Below, piece by piece: positions 1 through 8,395 of a DNA stretch of 64,000 nt; position 1 is the first letter of the stretch; each line of letters starts with the position of its first letter. The notes beneath the pieces were generated by a model. It saw nothing but the letters and a program-made list of their open reading frames with translations, was not told where the DNA came from and made no database searches. The stretch is taken from positions 248,001-312,000 of the forward strand of contig JADJVC010000014.1 of NCBI GenBank assembly GCA_016710685.1, read 5' to 3'. The translations under genes and the position numbers were made by a program. The stretch comes from Flavobacteriales bacterium (GTDB taxonomy: Bacteria; Bacteroidota; Bacteroidia; Flavobacteriales_F; PHOS-HE28).

Positions 1-22
1 GTCGACAAAGCCTCAACACGCA

Positions 23-1519
23 ATGAAGCCCCACCAAATAGGAACCATCGGCCTCGAACTCGCCGAGCTTGACCACATCCTTTCCACAGGAAGCCCCATC
101 GCGCTCAGCACCGACGCCACAGCCGCCGTAAAGCGCTGCCATGCCTACCTGCGCGACCGCCTGAAGAAGAGCGATGCGCCGATCTACGGCGTGAACACCG
201 GCTTCGGCGCGTTGGCAGACACCAGCATTCCGAAAGACAAACTCACGCAGCTCCAGAAGAACCTCGTGATGAGCCACGCCTGCGGCACCGGCGATCCCGT
301 TGCGGCGGAGATCGTGCGCGTTATGCTGGTGCTGAAGGTGCAGAATATGGCCTTCGGGCACAGTGCCGTGGCCATCGGTACGGTGCAACGCTACATCGAC
401 ATGTACAATGCGGACATGTTGCCAGTGGTGTACGAGCGCGGTTCCCTCGGAGCTTCCGGCGATCTTGCTCCCTTGGCGCACTTGGCCTTGCCCTTGCTGG
501 GCTTGGGCGAAGTGGTATTAAAGGGCAAGCGCATGAAAACCGCGCAAGCCTTGAAACAATTGGGCTGGAAACCGTTGGAACTCGGTCCCAAGGAAGGCTT
601 GGCGCTGCTGAACGGCACGCAGTTCATGTGCGCGTTCGCGTCGCTGCTCACGTTGAAGGCGAACCGCTTGGCGCAAGTCGCCGATGTGATCGCAACGATG
701 TCACTAGAAGCGTTCGATGGCCGTACGGAACCGTTCCATGCCTCAGTGCATGCGGTGCGTCCACATCCCGGACAGGCCGTGGTGGCCGGGCATGTCCGTG
801 ATCTGCTGAAAGGTAGCGCCATCGCGAAGCGCGCCAAGAAACATGTGCAAGATCCGTACTCCTTCCGTTGTGTGCCGCAAGTACACGGTGCATCACGCGA
901 TGCGATCGCTTATGTGGAGCGTGTGGTGGAGCGCGAACTGGAATCGGTGACGGACAATCCCACCGTATTCGAGGATGAGGACTTGATCGTGAGCGCTGGC
1001 AATTTCCACGGGCAACCGTTGGCGCTGGCATTGGATTTCCTCGCCATCGCCCTCGCGGAATTCGGCAGCATCAGCGAGCGTCGGACCTACAAACTACTGA
1101 GCGGCCAGCGCGGATTGCCTGCGTTTTTAGTGGCTCATCCCGGCCTCAACAGCGGCTTCATGATCCCGCAGTACGCATCGGCGTCGTTGGTGAGCGCCAA
1201 CAAACAACGCTGCATGCCCAACAGCGTGGACACCATCGACAGCAGCAACGGACAGGAAGACCATGTAAGCATGGGCGCAGCGGCCGCGATCAAAACATGG
1301 CAAGTTGCCGAAGACGTGGAGCGCATCCTCGCAATCGAACTCTTCAACGCCGCACAGGCATTGGATTTCCGTAAGCCGCTCAAATCGTCCAAGTCCATCG
1401 AGGCTTTGCACGCCGCATTCCGCAAACAAGTGCCCTTCGTGAAAGACGATGTAGTGATGCACGATCTGATGGAGAATGCACTAAAGTTCGTGCGTTCATC
1501 GGATCTGCTGTTGGTGTAA
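23..1519 (+). CDS. hutH: histidine ammonia-lyase
   Basis: Deaminates L-histidine to urocanate and ammonia, the first step of histidine catabolism, in the cytoplasm. The 498-residue length is typical of the family. The Ala-Ser-Gly triad that cyclises into the MIO electrophilic prosthetic group is at residues 144-146, inside GSLGASGDLAPL, and the upstream YGVNTGFG segment (55-62) is the usual substrate-loop motif. The active-site region around QDPYSFRCVPQVHGA is also present. Other hut genes would be expected upstream of the window; none is visible here. An alpha/beta hydrolase gene starts 7 bases after the stop, so the two may be co-transcribed. A tyrosine or phenylalanine ammonia-lyase shares the fold, but the overall sequence reads as HutH. 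Confidence 0.95.
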   Translation: MKPHQIGTIGLELAELDHILSTGSPIALSTDATAAVKRCHAYLRDRLKKSDAPIYGVNTGFGALADTSIPKDKLTQLQKNLVMSHACGTGDPVAAEIVRVMLVLKVQNMAFGHSAVAIGTVQRYIDMYNADMLPVVYERGSLGASGDLAPLAHLALPLLGLGEVVLKGKRMKTAQALKQLGWKPLELGPKEGLALLNGTQFMCAFASLLTLKANRLAQVADVIATMSLEAFDGRTEPFHASVHAVRPHPGQAVVAGHVRDLLKGSAIAKRAKKHVQDPYSFRCVPQVHGASRDAIAYVERVVERELESVTDNPTVFEDEDLIVSAGNFHGQPLALALDFLAIALAEFGSISERRTYKLLSGQRGLPAFLVAHPGLNSGFMIPQYASASLVSANKQRCMPNSVDTIDSSNGQEDHVSMGAAAAIKTWQVAEDVERILAIELFNAAQALDFRKPLKSSKSIEALHAAFRKQVPFVKDDVVMHDLMENALKFVRSSDLLLV

Positions 1520-1526
1520 TTGACGA

Positions 1527-2165
1527 ATGACCATCTACCTCCTTCCCGGCGTAGGCTGCGATAAGCGGCTCTACTCCCGGATCGAACTGCCGGGCCATGA
1601 GGTGAAAGTGCTGGAATGGCCGCCGTTTTCCAAGGGTTGCACGTTGGCGGAGCTGGCTGCTGATATGCGCGCCGGCGTAGATGCAACACAGCCGCACATC
1701 CTCGCTGGTGTGAGCATGGGCGGCATGGTGGCGCAGGAGTTAGCGATGTTCACCAAACCTCAAAAAGTGATCCTGATCTCCACTTGGACCAGCCCAAGCG
1801 AGTTTCCACGGCATGTCCGGTTCGGGCGGGCTTTGCATCTGCCTAACCTCATTGGCTCGTTCACCATGTGGGCCACTTGGCCATTCAAGCGCATGCTGGG
1901 CGAACGCGACCGTGCTACGGACCGGCTTCTCTGGGACATGGCGCGGCAGCAGACCGCGCCAAAGATCAAACGCGGTGTACAAGCAGTTTTGCGATGGCAG
2001 GGTTCGCGGTGGCACGGGCGCGTCGTGCGCATCCACGGTACCAACGACCACGTGATCCCCTTGGGTTTTCCGGTGGATCATGCCATTGTGAACGGTGCAC
2101 ACATCATGATCCTGAACCGCGCAGCGGAAGTTTCGCGCAGCCTGCAAGCGGCAATCGCGTCTTAG
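1527..2165 (+). CDS. alpha/beta hydrolase
   Basis: A 212-residue single-domain alpha/beta hydrolase. The nucleophile elbow GVSMGGM places the catalytic serine at residue 63. A plausible acid lies in IHGTNDHVIP (about residues 168-177), and a histidine follows in NGAHIMIL near the C-terminus. There is no signal peptide, so the protein is probably cytoplasmic. Substrate cannot be read from the sequence. It follows hutH by 7 bases and precedes the TerC-like gene by 19 bases, so it may be the middle gene of a short operon without implying a role in histidine breakdown. Confidence 0.85.
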   Translation: MTIYLLPGVGCDKRLYSRIELPGHEVKVLEWPPFSKGCTLAELAADMRAGVDATQPHILAGVSMGGMVAQELAMFTKPQKVILISTWTSPSEFPRHVRFGRALHLPNLIGSFTMWATWPFKRMLGERDRATDRLLWDMARQQTAPKIKRGVQAVLRWQGSRWHGRVVRIHGTNDHVIPLGFPVDHAIVNGAHIMILNRAAEVSRSLQAAIAS

Positions 2166-2184
2166 TGCGATATTCACGCCCGGA

Positions 2185-2925
2185 ATGGAAGACCTTTTTA
2201 CCCTAAGCGCGCTTATAAGCCTCATCACGTTGGCTTTGTTGGAAATCGTGCTCGGCATCGACAACGTGATCTTCGTGAGCATCATTCTGGGCCGAATGCC
2301 CGAAAAGGACCGCGCACGCGGTCGCAAGCTTTGGATGATTTTCGGCATCCTCATGCGGGCCGCGTTGCTGCTGGGCCTCACTACGTTGGTGAAGCATGGC
2401 GACAAGCCGTTGTTCGGCATCGCCGGATACGATTTCACATTGCGGCATGTGATCCTCTTCGCGGGTGGACTCTTCCTACTTTACAAGGCCGTGATGGAGA
2501 TCCACGAAAAGTTGGAAGGGGAGGAGGGACACAAGGAAGCGAACGTGAAAGCCAAAAGCTTCGGTGCATTGATGGCCCAGATCATCCTCGTGGACGCGGT
2601 GTTCTCCTTCGACAGCATCCTCACTGCCATCGGCTTGGGCAAACATGTTGAGGTGATGATCGCCGCAGTGATCATCGCCATGTTCGTTATGTTCTTTTTC
2701 GCGCAGGCCATCAGCAGCTTCATCGAAAAGCATCCGGCGCTGAAGATGCTCGCGCTTTCTTTCCTCGTGATGGTGGGCTTTATGCTCTTCTTCGAGGGCC
2801 TCGAACCGTTGCACCACAGTGAGATCCCCAAAGGTTATGCTTACGTGGCCATGGCCTTCAGCTTCGGCGTGGAGTTGCTGAACATGAAGATGCGGAAGGG
2901 GAAGGTGAGAGAGACAAAAGGTTAG
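2185..2925 (+). CDS. TerC family integral membrane protein
   Basis: A 246-residue polytopic membrane protein with about seven hydrophobic segments. It has the two acidic family signatures: LGIDNVIF (residues 23-30) in the first helix and DAVFSFDS (137-144) in the second half. These resemble the TerC/Alx/YkoY group, linked in the literature to metal-ion (manganese) efflux and tellurite resistance. The soluble loop EGEEGHKEANVKAK separates the two halves. Substrate is inferred from family only. A repeat-bearing intergenic region follows the stop. Confidence 0.88.
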   Translation: MEDLFTLSALISLITLALLEIVLGIDNVIFVSIILGRMPEKDRARGRKLWMIFGILMRAALLLGLTTLVKHGDKPLFGIAGYDFTLRHVILFAGGLFLLYKAVMEIHEKLEGEEGHKEANVKAKSFGALMAQIILVDAVFSFDSILTAIGLGKHVEVMIAAVIIAMFVMFFFAQAISSFIEKHPALKMLALSFLVMVGFMLFFEGLEPLHHSEIPKGYAYVAMAFSFGVELLNMKMRKGKVRETKG

Positions 2926-2929
2926 AGGC

Positions 2930-2992
2930 TGTCCTATGTCTAATGTCATACGCATGCTCGAAGCATAGGACATAAGACAACCAGCATAGGAC
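2930..2992. repeat. TGTCCTATGTC-type dispersed repeat, copy 1
   Basis: Imperfect inverted repeat just after the TerC-like stop codon. It contains GTCCTATGTC and, after a short loop, CATAAGACAACCAGCATAGG. The segment ACATAAGACAACCAGCATAG is nearly identical to a segment found in inverted orientation at 43338-43371, so this is one member of a dispersed family. It lies between convergent genes and may form a transcript-end hairpin. Confidence 0.65.
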
Positions 2993-3003
2993 GTTCTCCC
3001 ACC

Positions 3004-3660
3004 TCACTGCGCTCCCCCAAAAACGTACTGCACCATGTTCGCCCCCATGCGCAACGCGGTGTTGTGCAGCTCCGGCGGGTCATTGTGTACGTCGCGATCT
3101 TCCCAGCCATCGCCGAGGTCGCATTGATAGTCGTAGTAGCAGACCAGGCGACCTTCCCAAATTAAGCCGAAGCCTTGCGCTGGCAGGCCGTCGTGCTCGT
3201 GGATCTTCGGCAAGCCCTTAGGGAAGTCGAATTTCTGGTGGTAGACGGGATGTGCGAAGGGCAGCTCTACAAATTCCAGTTCAGGGAACACCGTCTTCAT
3301 GGCGGGCCGCAGGAATTTGTCGATGCCGTAGTTGTCGCTCACGTGTAGAAAGCCACCGCCGATGAGGTAGTTCCGCAGGTTCTCCGCCTCTTGTGCGCTA
3401 AAGGTGATGTTACCGTGACCGGTGACGTCCAACCAGGGATACGTAAAGATGTCCGGGCTGCCTACATCAACATTCGGCACTTCGGTATTGATGTTCATAC
3501 CGAGCTGCTCGTTGCAGAACTTTACGAGGTTGGGCACGGCGGTGGGGTTGGCGTACCAATCGCCGCCACCGTTGTACTTCATCACCGCAAGCTGATAAGT
3601 GCCTTGGGCAGATGCATTGAAGCCGATGGCAATTGCTAAGGCAAGGAGCGAAGCGCGCAT
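3004..3660 (-). CDS. DUF4159 domain-containing secreted protein
   Basis: A 218-residue protein with an N-terminal signal peptide ending near ASAQ (residues 15-19), then a DUF4159 domain covering the rest: the KYNGGGDWYANPTAVPNL segment, a GHGNITFS segment and the GGGFLHVSDNYG loop. In Bacteroidota such proteins are exported and often lie near MoxR/vWA systems, but no such neighbour is adjacent here. Function is unknown. A -7-like element (TAACTTTG) ends only four bases before the ATG, supporting this start and suggesting a nearly leaderless transcript. Confidence 0.85.
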   Translation of the reverse strand: MRASLLALAIAIGFNASAQGTYQLAVMKYNGGGDWYANPTAVPNLVKFCNEQLGMNINTEVPNVDVGSPDIFTYPWLDVTGHGNITFSAQEAENLRNYLIGGGFLHVSDNYGIDKFLRPAMKTVFPELEFVELPFAHPVYHQKFDFPKGLPKIHEHDGLPAQGFGLIWEGRLVCYYDYQCDLGDGWEDRDVHNDPPELHNTALRMGANMVQYVFGGAQ

Positions 3661-3664
3661 GGTG

Positions 3665-3672
3665 CAAAGTTA
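3665..3672 (-). promoter_or_regulatory. Bacteroidota-type -7 element for the DUF4159 gene
   Basis: Reads TAACTTTG on the minus strand, an exact match to TAnnTTTG, and ends four bases before the start codon. Implies a leader of only about 0-3 nucleotides. Confidence 0.6.
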
Positions 3673-3780
3673 GCCGTCGCCCGCTCTCGCGTTCCCGTTC
3701 CCGAACGCGCGCGCTCGCGTTTTTCGCGAGTGCGCCTGCATTACAACCGCCTCTGGCGGCTCCCAAACGCTCAAAGCAAA

Positions 3781-4476
3781 TTAACGCTGTGCGAAGTTCA
3801 TCCACGTGCAAGCCGCAATGGCTGCGGTCTCCGTGCGTAACCTCGCTTTGCCAAGGCTCACAGGCTGAAAGCCTTTCGCCAAAAGCAGTTCCGCTTCCTC
3901 CGGTGTGAAATCACCTTCGGGACCGATCAACATCAGCGCGTCCAGCTTCGGGTCGTAGGCCGAAGTGAGATCAACATGATCACCTTCACACCAGCCAAAG
4001 AATTTTTGGGGACAAGTGGTAACTGCCAATTCCTTCAACTTGATCAACTCATCAAGCTGTGGCAGCCACTTGCGCTGGCTTTGCTTCATCGCACCCACCA
4101 GCACTTTTTCCATACGATCATGGCGGATCTTATCCCGTTCAGTGCGCTGCGTAAGGACCGGTGTGATGCGGTCTACGCCGATTTCCGTCGCCTTTTCAAG
4201 GAACCACTCGAAACGGTCCATTTGCTTGGTAGGTGACACGGCTAAGTGGATGCGGGCCGTACGTTCCGGTCCTTGCGTTTCCTTCCGCAGCACGTGCAGA
4301 GCACATCCGCGTTTGGTCGTTTCCGTGATCTCCGCCTCGGCGAACGTGCCCTTGCCGTCCAGCAGGCCGATCACGTGGCCCGCTTGCAAGCGCAATACGT
4401 TGATGGCGTGGTGTGCTTCTTCTTGCGGAAGTTCAACTACGGCTTTGCCCAGATCAGGGCAGTGGAACAAATGCAT
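3781..4476 (-). CDS. rsmE: 16S rRNA (uracil(1498)-N(3))-methyltransferase
   Basis: SPOUT-class methyltransferase, 231 residues, that uses AdoMet to methylate N3 of U1498 in 16S rRNA. The C-terminal trefoil-knot signature is clear: LMLIGPEGDFTPEEAELL followed by LGKARLRTETAA. The N-terminal PUA-like part begins MHLFHCPDL. The open frame extends further upstream to 4863, but that extension is a low-complexity Arg/His/Glu-rich shadow of the adaptor gene, so the start at 4476 is chosen. It is the last gene of the export operon, 14 bases after the adaptor stop codon. Confidence 0.93.
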   Translation of the reverse strand: MHLFHCPDLGKAVVELPQEEAHHAINVLRLQAGHVIGLLDGKGTFAEAEITETTKRGCALHVLRKETQGPERTARIHLAVSPTKQMDRFEWFLEKATEIGVDRITPVLTQRTERDKIRHDRMEKVLVGAMKQSQRKWLPQLDELIKLKELAVTTCPQKFFGWCEGDHVDLTSAYDPKLDALMLIGPEGDFTPEEAELLLAKGFQPVSLGKARLRTETAAIAACTWMNFAQR

Positions 4477-4490
4477 CGCAAACGCTGCCG

Positions 4491-5609
4491 TTATTCCATG
4501 CCCGGTTTCTTCTCTTCCTCCGCAATGATCTTCGCGCCCTTCACCGTGGTGGTGTCCGAAATGCCCCCGAGAACCTCGATGTTCACGCCGTCGCTGAGGC
4601 CCGTTTTCACGTATGTCTTCTTCCACTTCTCGGCATCCTTCACGTCCACGAACGCGCTGTCGCCTTTGTCGTTGAAGGAGATCACGCTCTCGGGTATGCT
4701 CAGCACACTGTCGCGGCGGTCCAGCACGATGTCCGCGTTGGCACTGTAGCCCGCGCGCAGGGTCTGGCCTTCCTTCACTTTCACCGCTGCGCGGATCTCG
4801 AACTGGATGGCACCGTTCACTTCCACGCCTTTGGGCGCGATGTATTCCAGATCGGCATTCCACGTAGCACTATCGATGGCACCCACGGTGAGCACCACCG
4901 GCATGCCCAAACGCACTTTGCCCACTTCGCTCTCGTCCACGTTGCCTTTGAAGATGAGGTCCTTCATGTCCGCCACGGTGGCGATGGTGGTGCCTTCGTT
5001 GAAGTTGTTCCGCTCGATCACGCTCGTGCCCACTTTTACGGGAACATCCAGCACCATGCCGTTGATGGTGCTGCGGACGATGGTGTTGCTGGCGCCCTTG
5101 CTGTTTTTGCTGATGCCGTCGCGCACGAGTTGCAGCGCATCCTGCGCGGCATCTTGTTCCTGCTTGGCGTTGCGCAAGGCGATGTCGTAAGTCTGCATTT
5201 CACTTGCTGCGATCACGCCTTTGTCAGCCAAGGGTTTGTTACGGTCGAAATTCATCTGCGCATTGGTCACCGCGATGGCGGCGCTGTTCACGCGGCCCTC
5301 CGCCTGGTTCAGCGAGAGCATGTCCGGCACGATCTGGATGATGGCGAGCTTGTCACCTTCAACCACCTTCTGGCCGGCCTCAACAAAAAGCTGACGGATC
5401 ACGCCGCTCACCACCGGTTTGATGTCGATCTCCTGCCGGGGCTCGATGCTGCCGTTGGCCACCGTCTTTTTCACGATGGTGGCCGTTTTGGGCTTGTCCA
5501 GCTTGAACTCGGGCGGCTTGGTCACGCTCTTTTGGTAGAGGAACCAGAGCGTCCAGATGAACAGGACTGCCAATAGGATGAGGACGAGGTATTTCAGGAC
5601 TTTTTTCAT
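4491..5609 (-). CDS. efflux periplasmic adaptor subunit (MacA/HlyD-like membrane fusion protein)
   Basis: A 372-residue membrane fusion protein that would link an inner-membrane ABC exporter to an outer-membrane channel. It has a single N-terminal membrane anchor (about residues 6-26), a lipoyl-like half-motif (VVSGVIRQLFVEAGQKV), a long alpha-hairpin region and beta-barrel segments toward the C-terminus. The start at 5609 (MKKVLKYL) is preferred over a longer frame starting at 5693, because that extension is read from the dispersed palindrome at 5668-5709. It lies downstream of two MacB-like permeases and one ATPase on the same strand, giving a complete MacAB-type tripartite inner module. 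No TolC-like gene is present nearby. Confidence 0.9.
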   Translation of the reverse strand: MKKVLKYLVLILLAVLFIWTLWFLYQKSVTKPPEFKLDKPKTATIVKKTVANGSIEPRQEIDIKPVVSGVIRQLFVEAGQKVVEGDKLAIIQIVPDMLSLNQAEGRVNSAAIAVTNAQMNFDRNKPLADKGVIAASEMQTYDIALRNAKQEQDAAQDALQLVRDGISKNSKGASNTIVRSTINGMVLDVPVKVGTSVIERNNFNEGTTIATVADMKDLIFKGNVDESEVGKVRLGMPVVLTVGAIDSATWNADLEYIAPKGVEVNGAIQFEIRAAVKVKEGQTLRAGYSANADIVLDRRDSVLSIPESVISFNDKGDSAFVDVKDAEKWKKTYVKTGLSDGVNIEVLGGISDTTTVKGAKIIAEEEKKPGME

Positions 5610-5667
5610 GCTTGGACCGCCGAAGCTCGGCGAAGGCGTTATTTTTTTGTTTGCGGCGTGTCGGCAG

Positions 5668-5709
5668 GGGGCTGGTATGGGCGATGCATGCATCGCCCAT
5701 ACCAGCCCC
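5668..5709. repeat. 42-base perfect palindrome with GGGCGATGCATGCATCGCCC core
   Basis: Two 21-base arms are exact reverse complements with no loop: GGGGCTGGTATGGGCGATGC plus A on the left, mirrored on the right. It lies in the gap between the second permease and the adaptor, and its last base is the final base of the permease TAG stop codon. The same core recurs at 13533-13552 and 19691-19711, so it belongs to a dispersed REP-like family. As RNA it would fold into a strong hairpin within the operon transcript. Confidence 0.85.
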
Positions 5710-6953
5710 TATTCGGCCCGTAGTGCGTCAACTGGTTTTATGCTTAAGGCGCGGCGCGCCGGTATGTATCCGGCCAACAGGCCGCTTAAGATCAATACGA
5801 CCAAGGCCACGATGGCAACGTTCAGTTTCACTTCGGGGTTCTGGAAAAAGCCGCCTTCGATATTCATGGCGTTGATGCCTTCCAGCACGCCGACCCCCGC
5901 CAATAGCCCGAAGTAGCCGGCGATGAAGGTGAGCGTGAGTGCTTCCAGCATGATCTGCCCGGTGATGTTGCCCGGCCGCGCACCGATGCTGCGCCGGATG
6001 ACGATCTCCTTGGTGCGTTCTTTCACGATCACCAGCATAATGTTGCTGATGCCGATGACGCCCGCGATCAACGTGAGAAGCCCCACGAACCAGCTCAGCC
6101 CGGCAATGGCGACAAAGAGCATGTTCATTTGCTGGAATACTTCCTGCAAGTTGAAGCCGCCGAAAGCCAACGGGTCGTTGGGATCCACTTTGTGGCGCTT
6201 CGCCATCAATGCTTTGGCGCGGTCCTGCACATCGGCCACGTCCACACCTTCCTTCGCACTTATGCTGAACCAATGCACGGTATTAAGGCTGTTGAAGGCG
6301 CGTTGGAACGTGGTGAACGGAATGTAGATCGTGCTGGTGGCGCCGTCGTCATGGTTTGCATTGGCTTTCGGCAAATGCGTGCCCACCACTTGGAAGAATA
6401 CGCCCTGTATCCGGATGTATTTGCCGATCGGATCTTCTACGCCGAACAACGTCTCCACCACCTTGGGGCCGATCACGCACACTTTTCGGCCGTCGTGGAT
6501 GTCTTTCGCGTTCAGGAAGCGCCCTTCGGGAATTTCAGCCGCTTGGAAATACATCACGTCCGGCATGTCGCCATTCACGTTGAAACCCGCGTTTTTGTCT
6601 TTGTAACTTACATTGTTCGCACCGCGCCACCCGCCGAGTTGCAGCCGCGGCGCCACTTTGTCCACGCCTTCAATGCTCTTGATGGCGGCAATGTCGCTGT
6701 TGTCGAAATCGAAGCCGCGTCCCCGTTTGAAACCCGCGTAGGGAAGTGAGGTGACCTGTGTCCACATGAAGCAGCTGTTGGTGGCCCAGCCCTCGAAGCC
6801 GCCCATCACGCCGTTGCTCAGCCCGCGCCCCATGCCCAGCATGATCACCAGCATGAAGATCCCCCAGAACACGCCGAACATCGTGAGCCCGCTCCGCAGC
6901 TTGTTCCGCCGCAGGGTGGTCCAGATCTCGTTCCAGCGCTCGCTATCGAACAT
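5709..6953 (-). CDS. ABC transporter permease, MacB/FtsX type (second permease)
   Basis: A 414-residue permease: an N-terminal helix (LTMFGVFWGIFMLVIMLGMG), a long periplasmic MacB-PCD-like domain (about residues 45-280), then three C-terminal helices in the FtsX-like domain (NIMLVIVKERTKEIVIRRSIGA and following). It ends PARRALSIKPVDALRAE, as MacB permeases usually do. It is clearly paralogous to the permease encoded upstream at 7151-8395, of identical length and sharing an RWNEIWTTLRRNKLRSGLT-type start. It has no ATPase domain, which is supplied by the separate gene at 8382-9140. The two permeases probably form a heterodimer. Confidence 0.92.
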   Translation of the reverse strand: MFDSERWNEIWTTLRRNKLRSGLTMFGVFWGIFMLVIMLGMGRGLSNGVMGGFEGWATNSCFMWTQVTSLPYAGFKRGRGFDFDNSDIAAIKSIEGVDKVAPRLQLGGWRGANNVSYKDKNAGFNVNGDMPDVMYFQAAEIPEGRFLNAKDIHDGRKVCVIGPKVVETLFGVEDPIGKYIRIQGVFFQVVGTHLPKANANHDDGATSTIYIPFTTFQRAFNSLNTVHWFSISAKEGVDVADVQDRAKALMAKRHKVDPNDPLAFGGFNLQEVFQQMNMLFVAIAGLSWFVGLLTLIAGVIGISNIMLVIVKERTKEIVIRRSIGARPGNITGQIMLEALTLTFIAGYFGLLAGVGVLEGINAMNIEGGFFQNPEVKLNVAIVALVVLILSGLLAGYIPARRALSIKPVDALRAE

Positions 6954-6966
6954 GGGTCAAGGGTTT

Positions 6967-7137
6967 AACCGCGGAGGGCGCGGAGAACGCGGAGAAGAGC
7001 TTCGCCGCTGTGGGATCTGATCCAGGGTTGGTGCAATGCGAACTGTGTTGAAGCGGGCGCGGCCACGTATTTTCTGATCGTCTGATCGTCTGATCTTCTG
7101 ATCGGCACTCTCCGCGTTCTCCGCGCCCTTTGCGGTT
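6967..7137. repeat. inverted repeat with 29-base arms enclosing a 4 x 8-base tandem repeat
   Basis: The left arm (6967-6995) AACCGCGGAGGGCGCGGAGA... and the right arm (7109-7137) are reverse complements at 27 of 29 positions. Between them, 7073-7104 holds four copies of TCTGATCG (the third ends in T). It fills the gap between the two permease genes. The CGCGGAGAACGCGGAGA-type arm resembles dispersed non-coding repeats at 13451-13617. Confidence 0.8.
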
Positions 7138-7150
7138 TTTCTTCCCTTTC

Positions 7151-8395
7151 TCATTCGTCCCGCAGTGCTTCAATGGGCCGTATCGCCGCCGCGCGCCGTG
7201 CCGGTATCAACCCCGCCAATGCGCCACTGATGATGAGCACGGTGGTGGCATAAAGCGCCACTTTTATGTCCACAGTGGGGTTACGGAACATCTCGTTTCC
7301 CGGGATGGCTTTGCTCAAACTTTCCAGCAGGCCAACTCCGCACACCAGCCCGAAGTAGCCCGCCACTGCGCTTACGAACACAGCTTCCATAATGACCTGT
7401 CCGGTAACGTTGGCCGGCGTGGCCCCCAGTGCCTTCCGGATGCCGATCTCCCGCGTTCGCTCCTTCACGACGATCAACATGATGTTGCTAACGCCAACAA
7501 TGCCCGCTACGATGGTGCCGATGCCGATGATCCACAGAAAAGCGTTGATCCCACCGAAGATCTTTCCGAACATGTCCGCATTCTCCACGTTGTTGTTCAC
7601 ATAAATCGCCTGTTCGTCCGTTGGGTCGAAGCGGTGCCGGGAGGAAAGCACCGCAACCGCGCGCTGTTGCGCTTGTGCAGCGCCCACGAGCGAACCATCG
7701 CTGAAGCTGAAGCTGATCTTGTCCACGTCCTGCTGGGCGTTGAAAACACGTTGCGCCACGCTGAGCGGGATGAACACTTGGCTGCTTTGGTTCTGGCCTT
7801 GGCCACCGGATTCGAATTGGTAAACACCCACGACCTGGAACGGGATGTTGTTCACCTGGATCCATTGATCGATCGGGTCTTCGCCCTTGAACAGTGCGTC
7901 GCGGCAATCCTCCGCGATCACGATCACTTTGCGCGTACGTTGCTGGTCCATCTCATTGATGAAGCGGCCGCTGAGGATCACCTGGTTCTGAAGGTCCGTG
8001 ATGTCCGGGGTAACGCCGTTGATGGTGAAATTGCCGAAATTTTTACCCCGGCTCAAGGAGCTGTTGCCGCGCCACACGCGGAAGTTGCCGGTTATGGCCT
8101 GCAGTCCCGGAATCGCCCCGCGCAACGCATCCACATCCCGTGTGTCCAACTGGACCTCGCGGTCCACCGCCAGGCCTTGCCAAGATTTGGTGGTCTGTCC
8201 GCCCCAAATGTCGATGGTGTTGGTGGCATTGTTGCGGAAGTTGTAGCTGAAGCCGTTCTGAAGACCTGCACCTGCACCCAGCAAAATGATGAGCATGAAA
8301 ATGCCCCAGAAAACGCTGAAGCCGGTGAGCACCGTCCGCAATTTGTTCTTGCCGATGGTGTCGAAGATCTCCGCCCACTTTTCAGCGTCGAACAT
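7151..8395 (-). CDS. ABC transporter permease, MacB/FtsX type (first permease)
   Basis: A 414-residue permease with the same plan as its neighbour at 5709-6953: an N-terminal helix (LTGFSVFWGIFMLIILLGAG), a large periplasmic domain, and a C-terminal FtsX domain with NIMLIVVKERTREIGIRKALGA, ending PARRAAAIRPIEALRDE. Its start overlaps the end of the ATPase gene by 14 bases, so the ATPase and this permease are translationally coupled. Together with the second permease and the MacA-like adaptor it would form a heteromeric exporter for peptides, lipoproteins or drugs. The substrate cannot be told. Confidence 0.93.
   Translation of the reverse strand: MFDAEKWAEIFDTIGKNKLRTVLTGFSVFWGIFMLIILLGAGAGLQNGFSYNFRNNATNTIDIWGGQTTKSWQGLAVDREVQLDTRDVDALRGAIPGLQAITGNFRVWRGNSSLSRGKNFGNFTINGVTPDITDLQNQVILSGRFINEMDQQRTRKVIVIAEDCRDALFKGEDPIDQWIQVNNIPFQVVGVYQFESGGQGQNQSSQVFIPLSVAQRVFNAQQDVDKISFSFSDGSLVGAAQAQQRAVAVLSSRHRFDPTDEQAIYVNNNVENADMFGKIFGGINAFLWIIGIGTIVAGIVGVSNIMLIVVKERTREIGIRKALGATPANVTGQVIMEAVFVSAVAGYFGLVCGVGLLESLSKAIPGNEMFRNPTVDIKVALYATTVLIISGALAGLIPARRAAAIRPIEALRDE

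Noticed and set aside
4413..5576. 387-residue plus-strand open frame
   Set aside because: Antisense of the adaptor gene, which has a clear membrane anchor and lipoyl-like motif.
5612..5649. Hairpin plus T-run as a plus-strand terminator before the adaptor gene
   Set aside because: CGCCGAAGCTCGGCG with a later T tract exists, but no plus-strand gene precedes it, and the stem is short.
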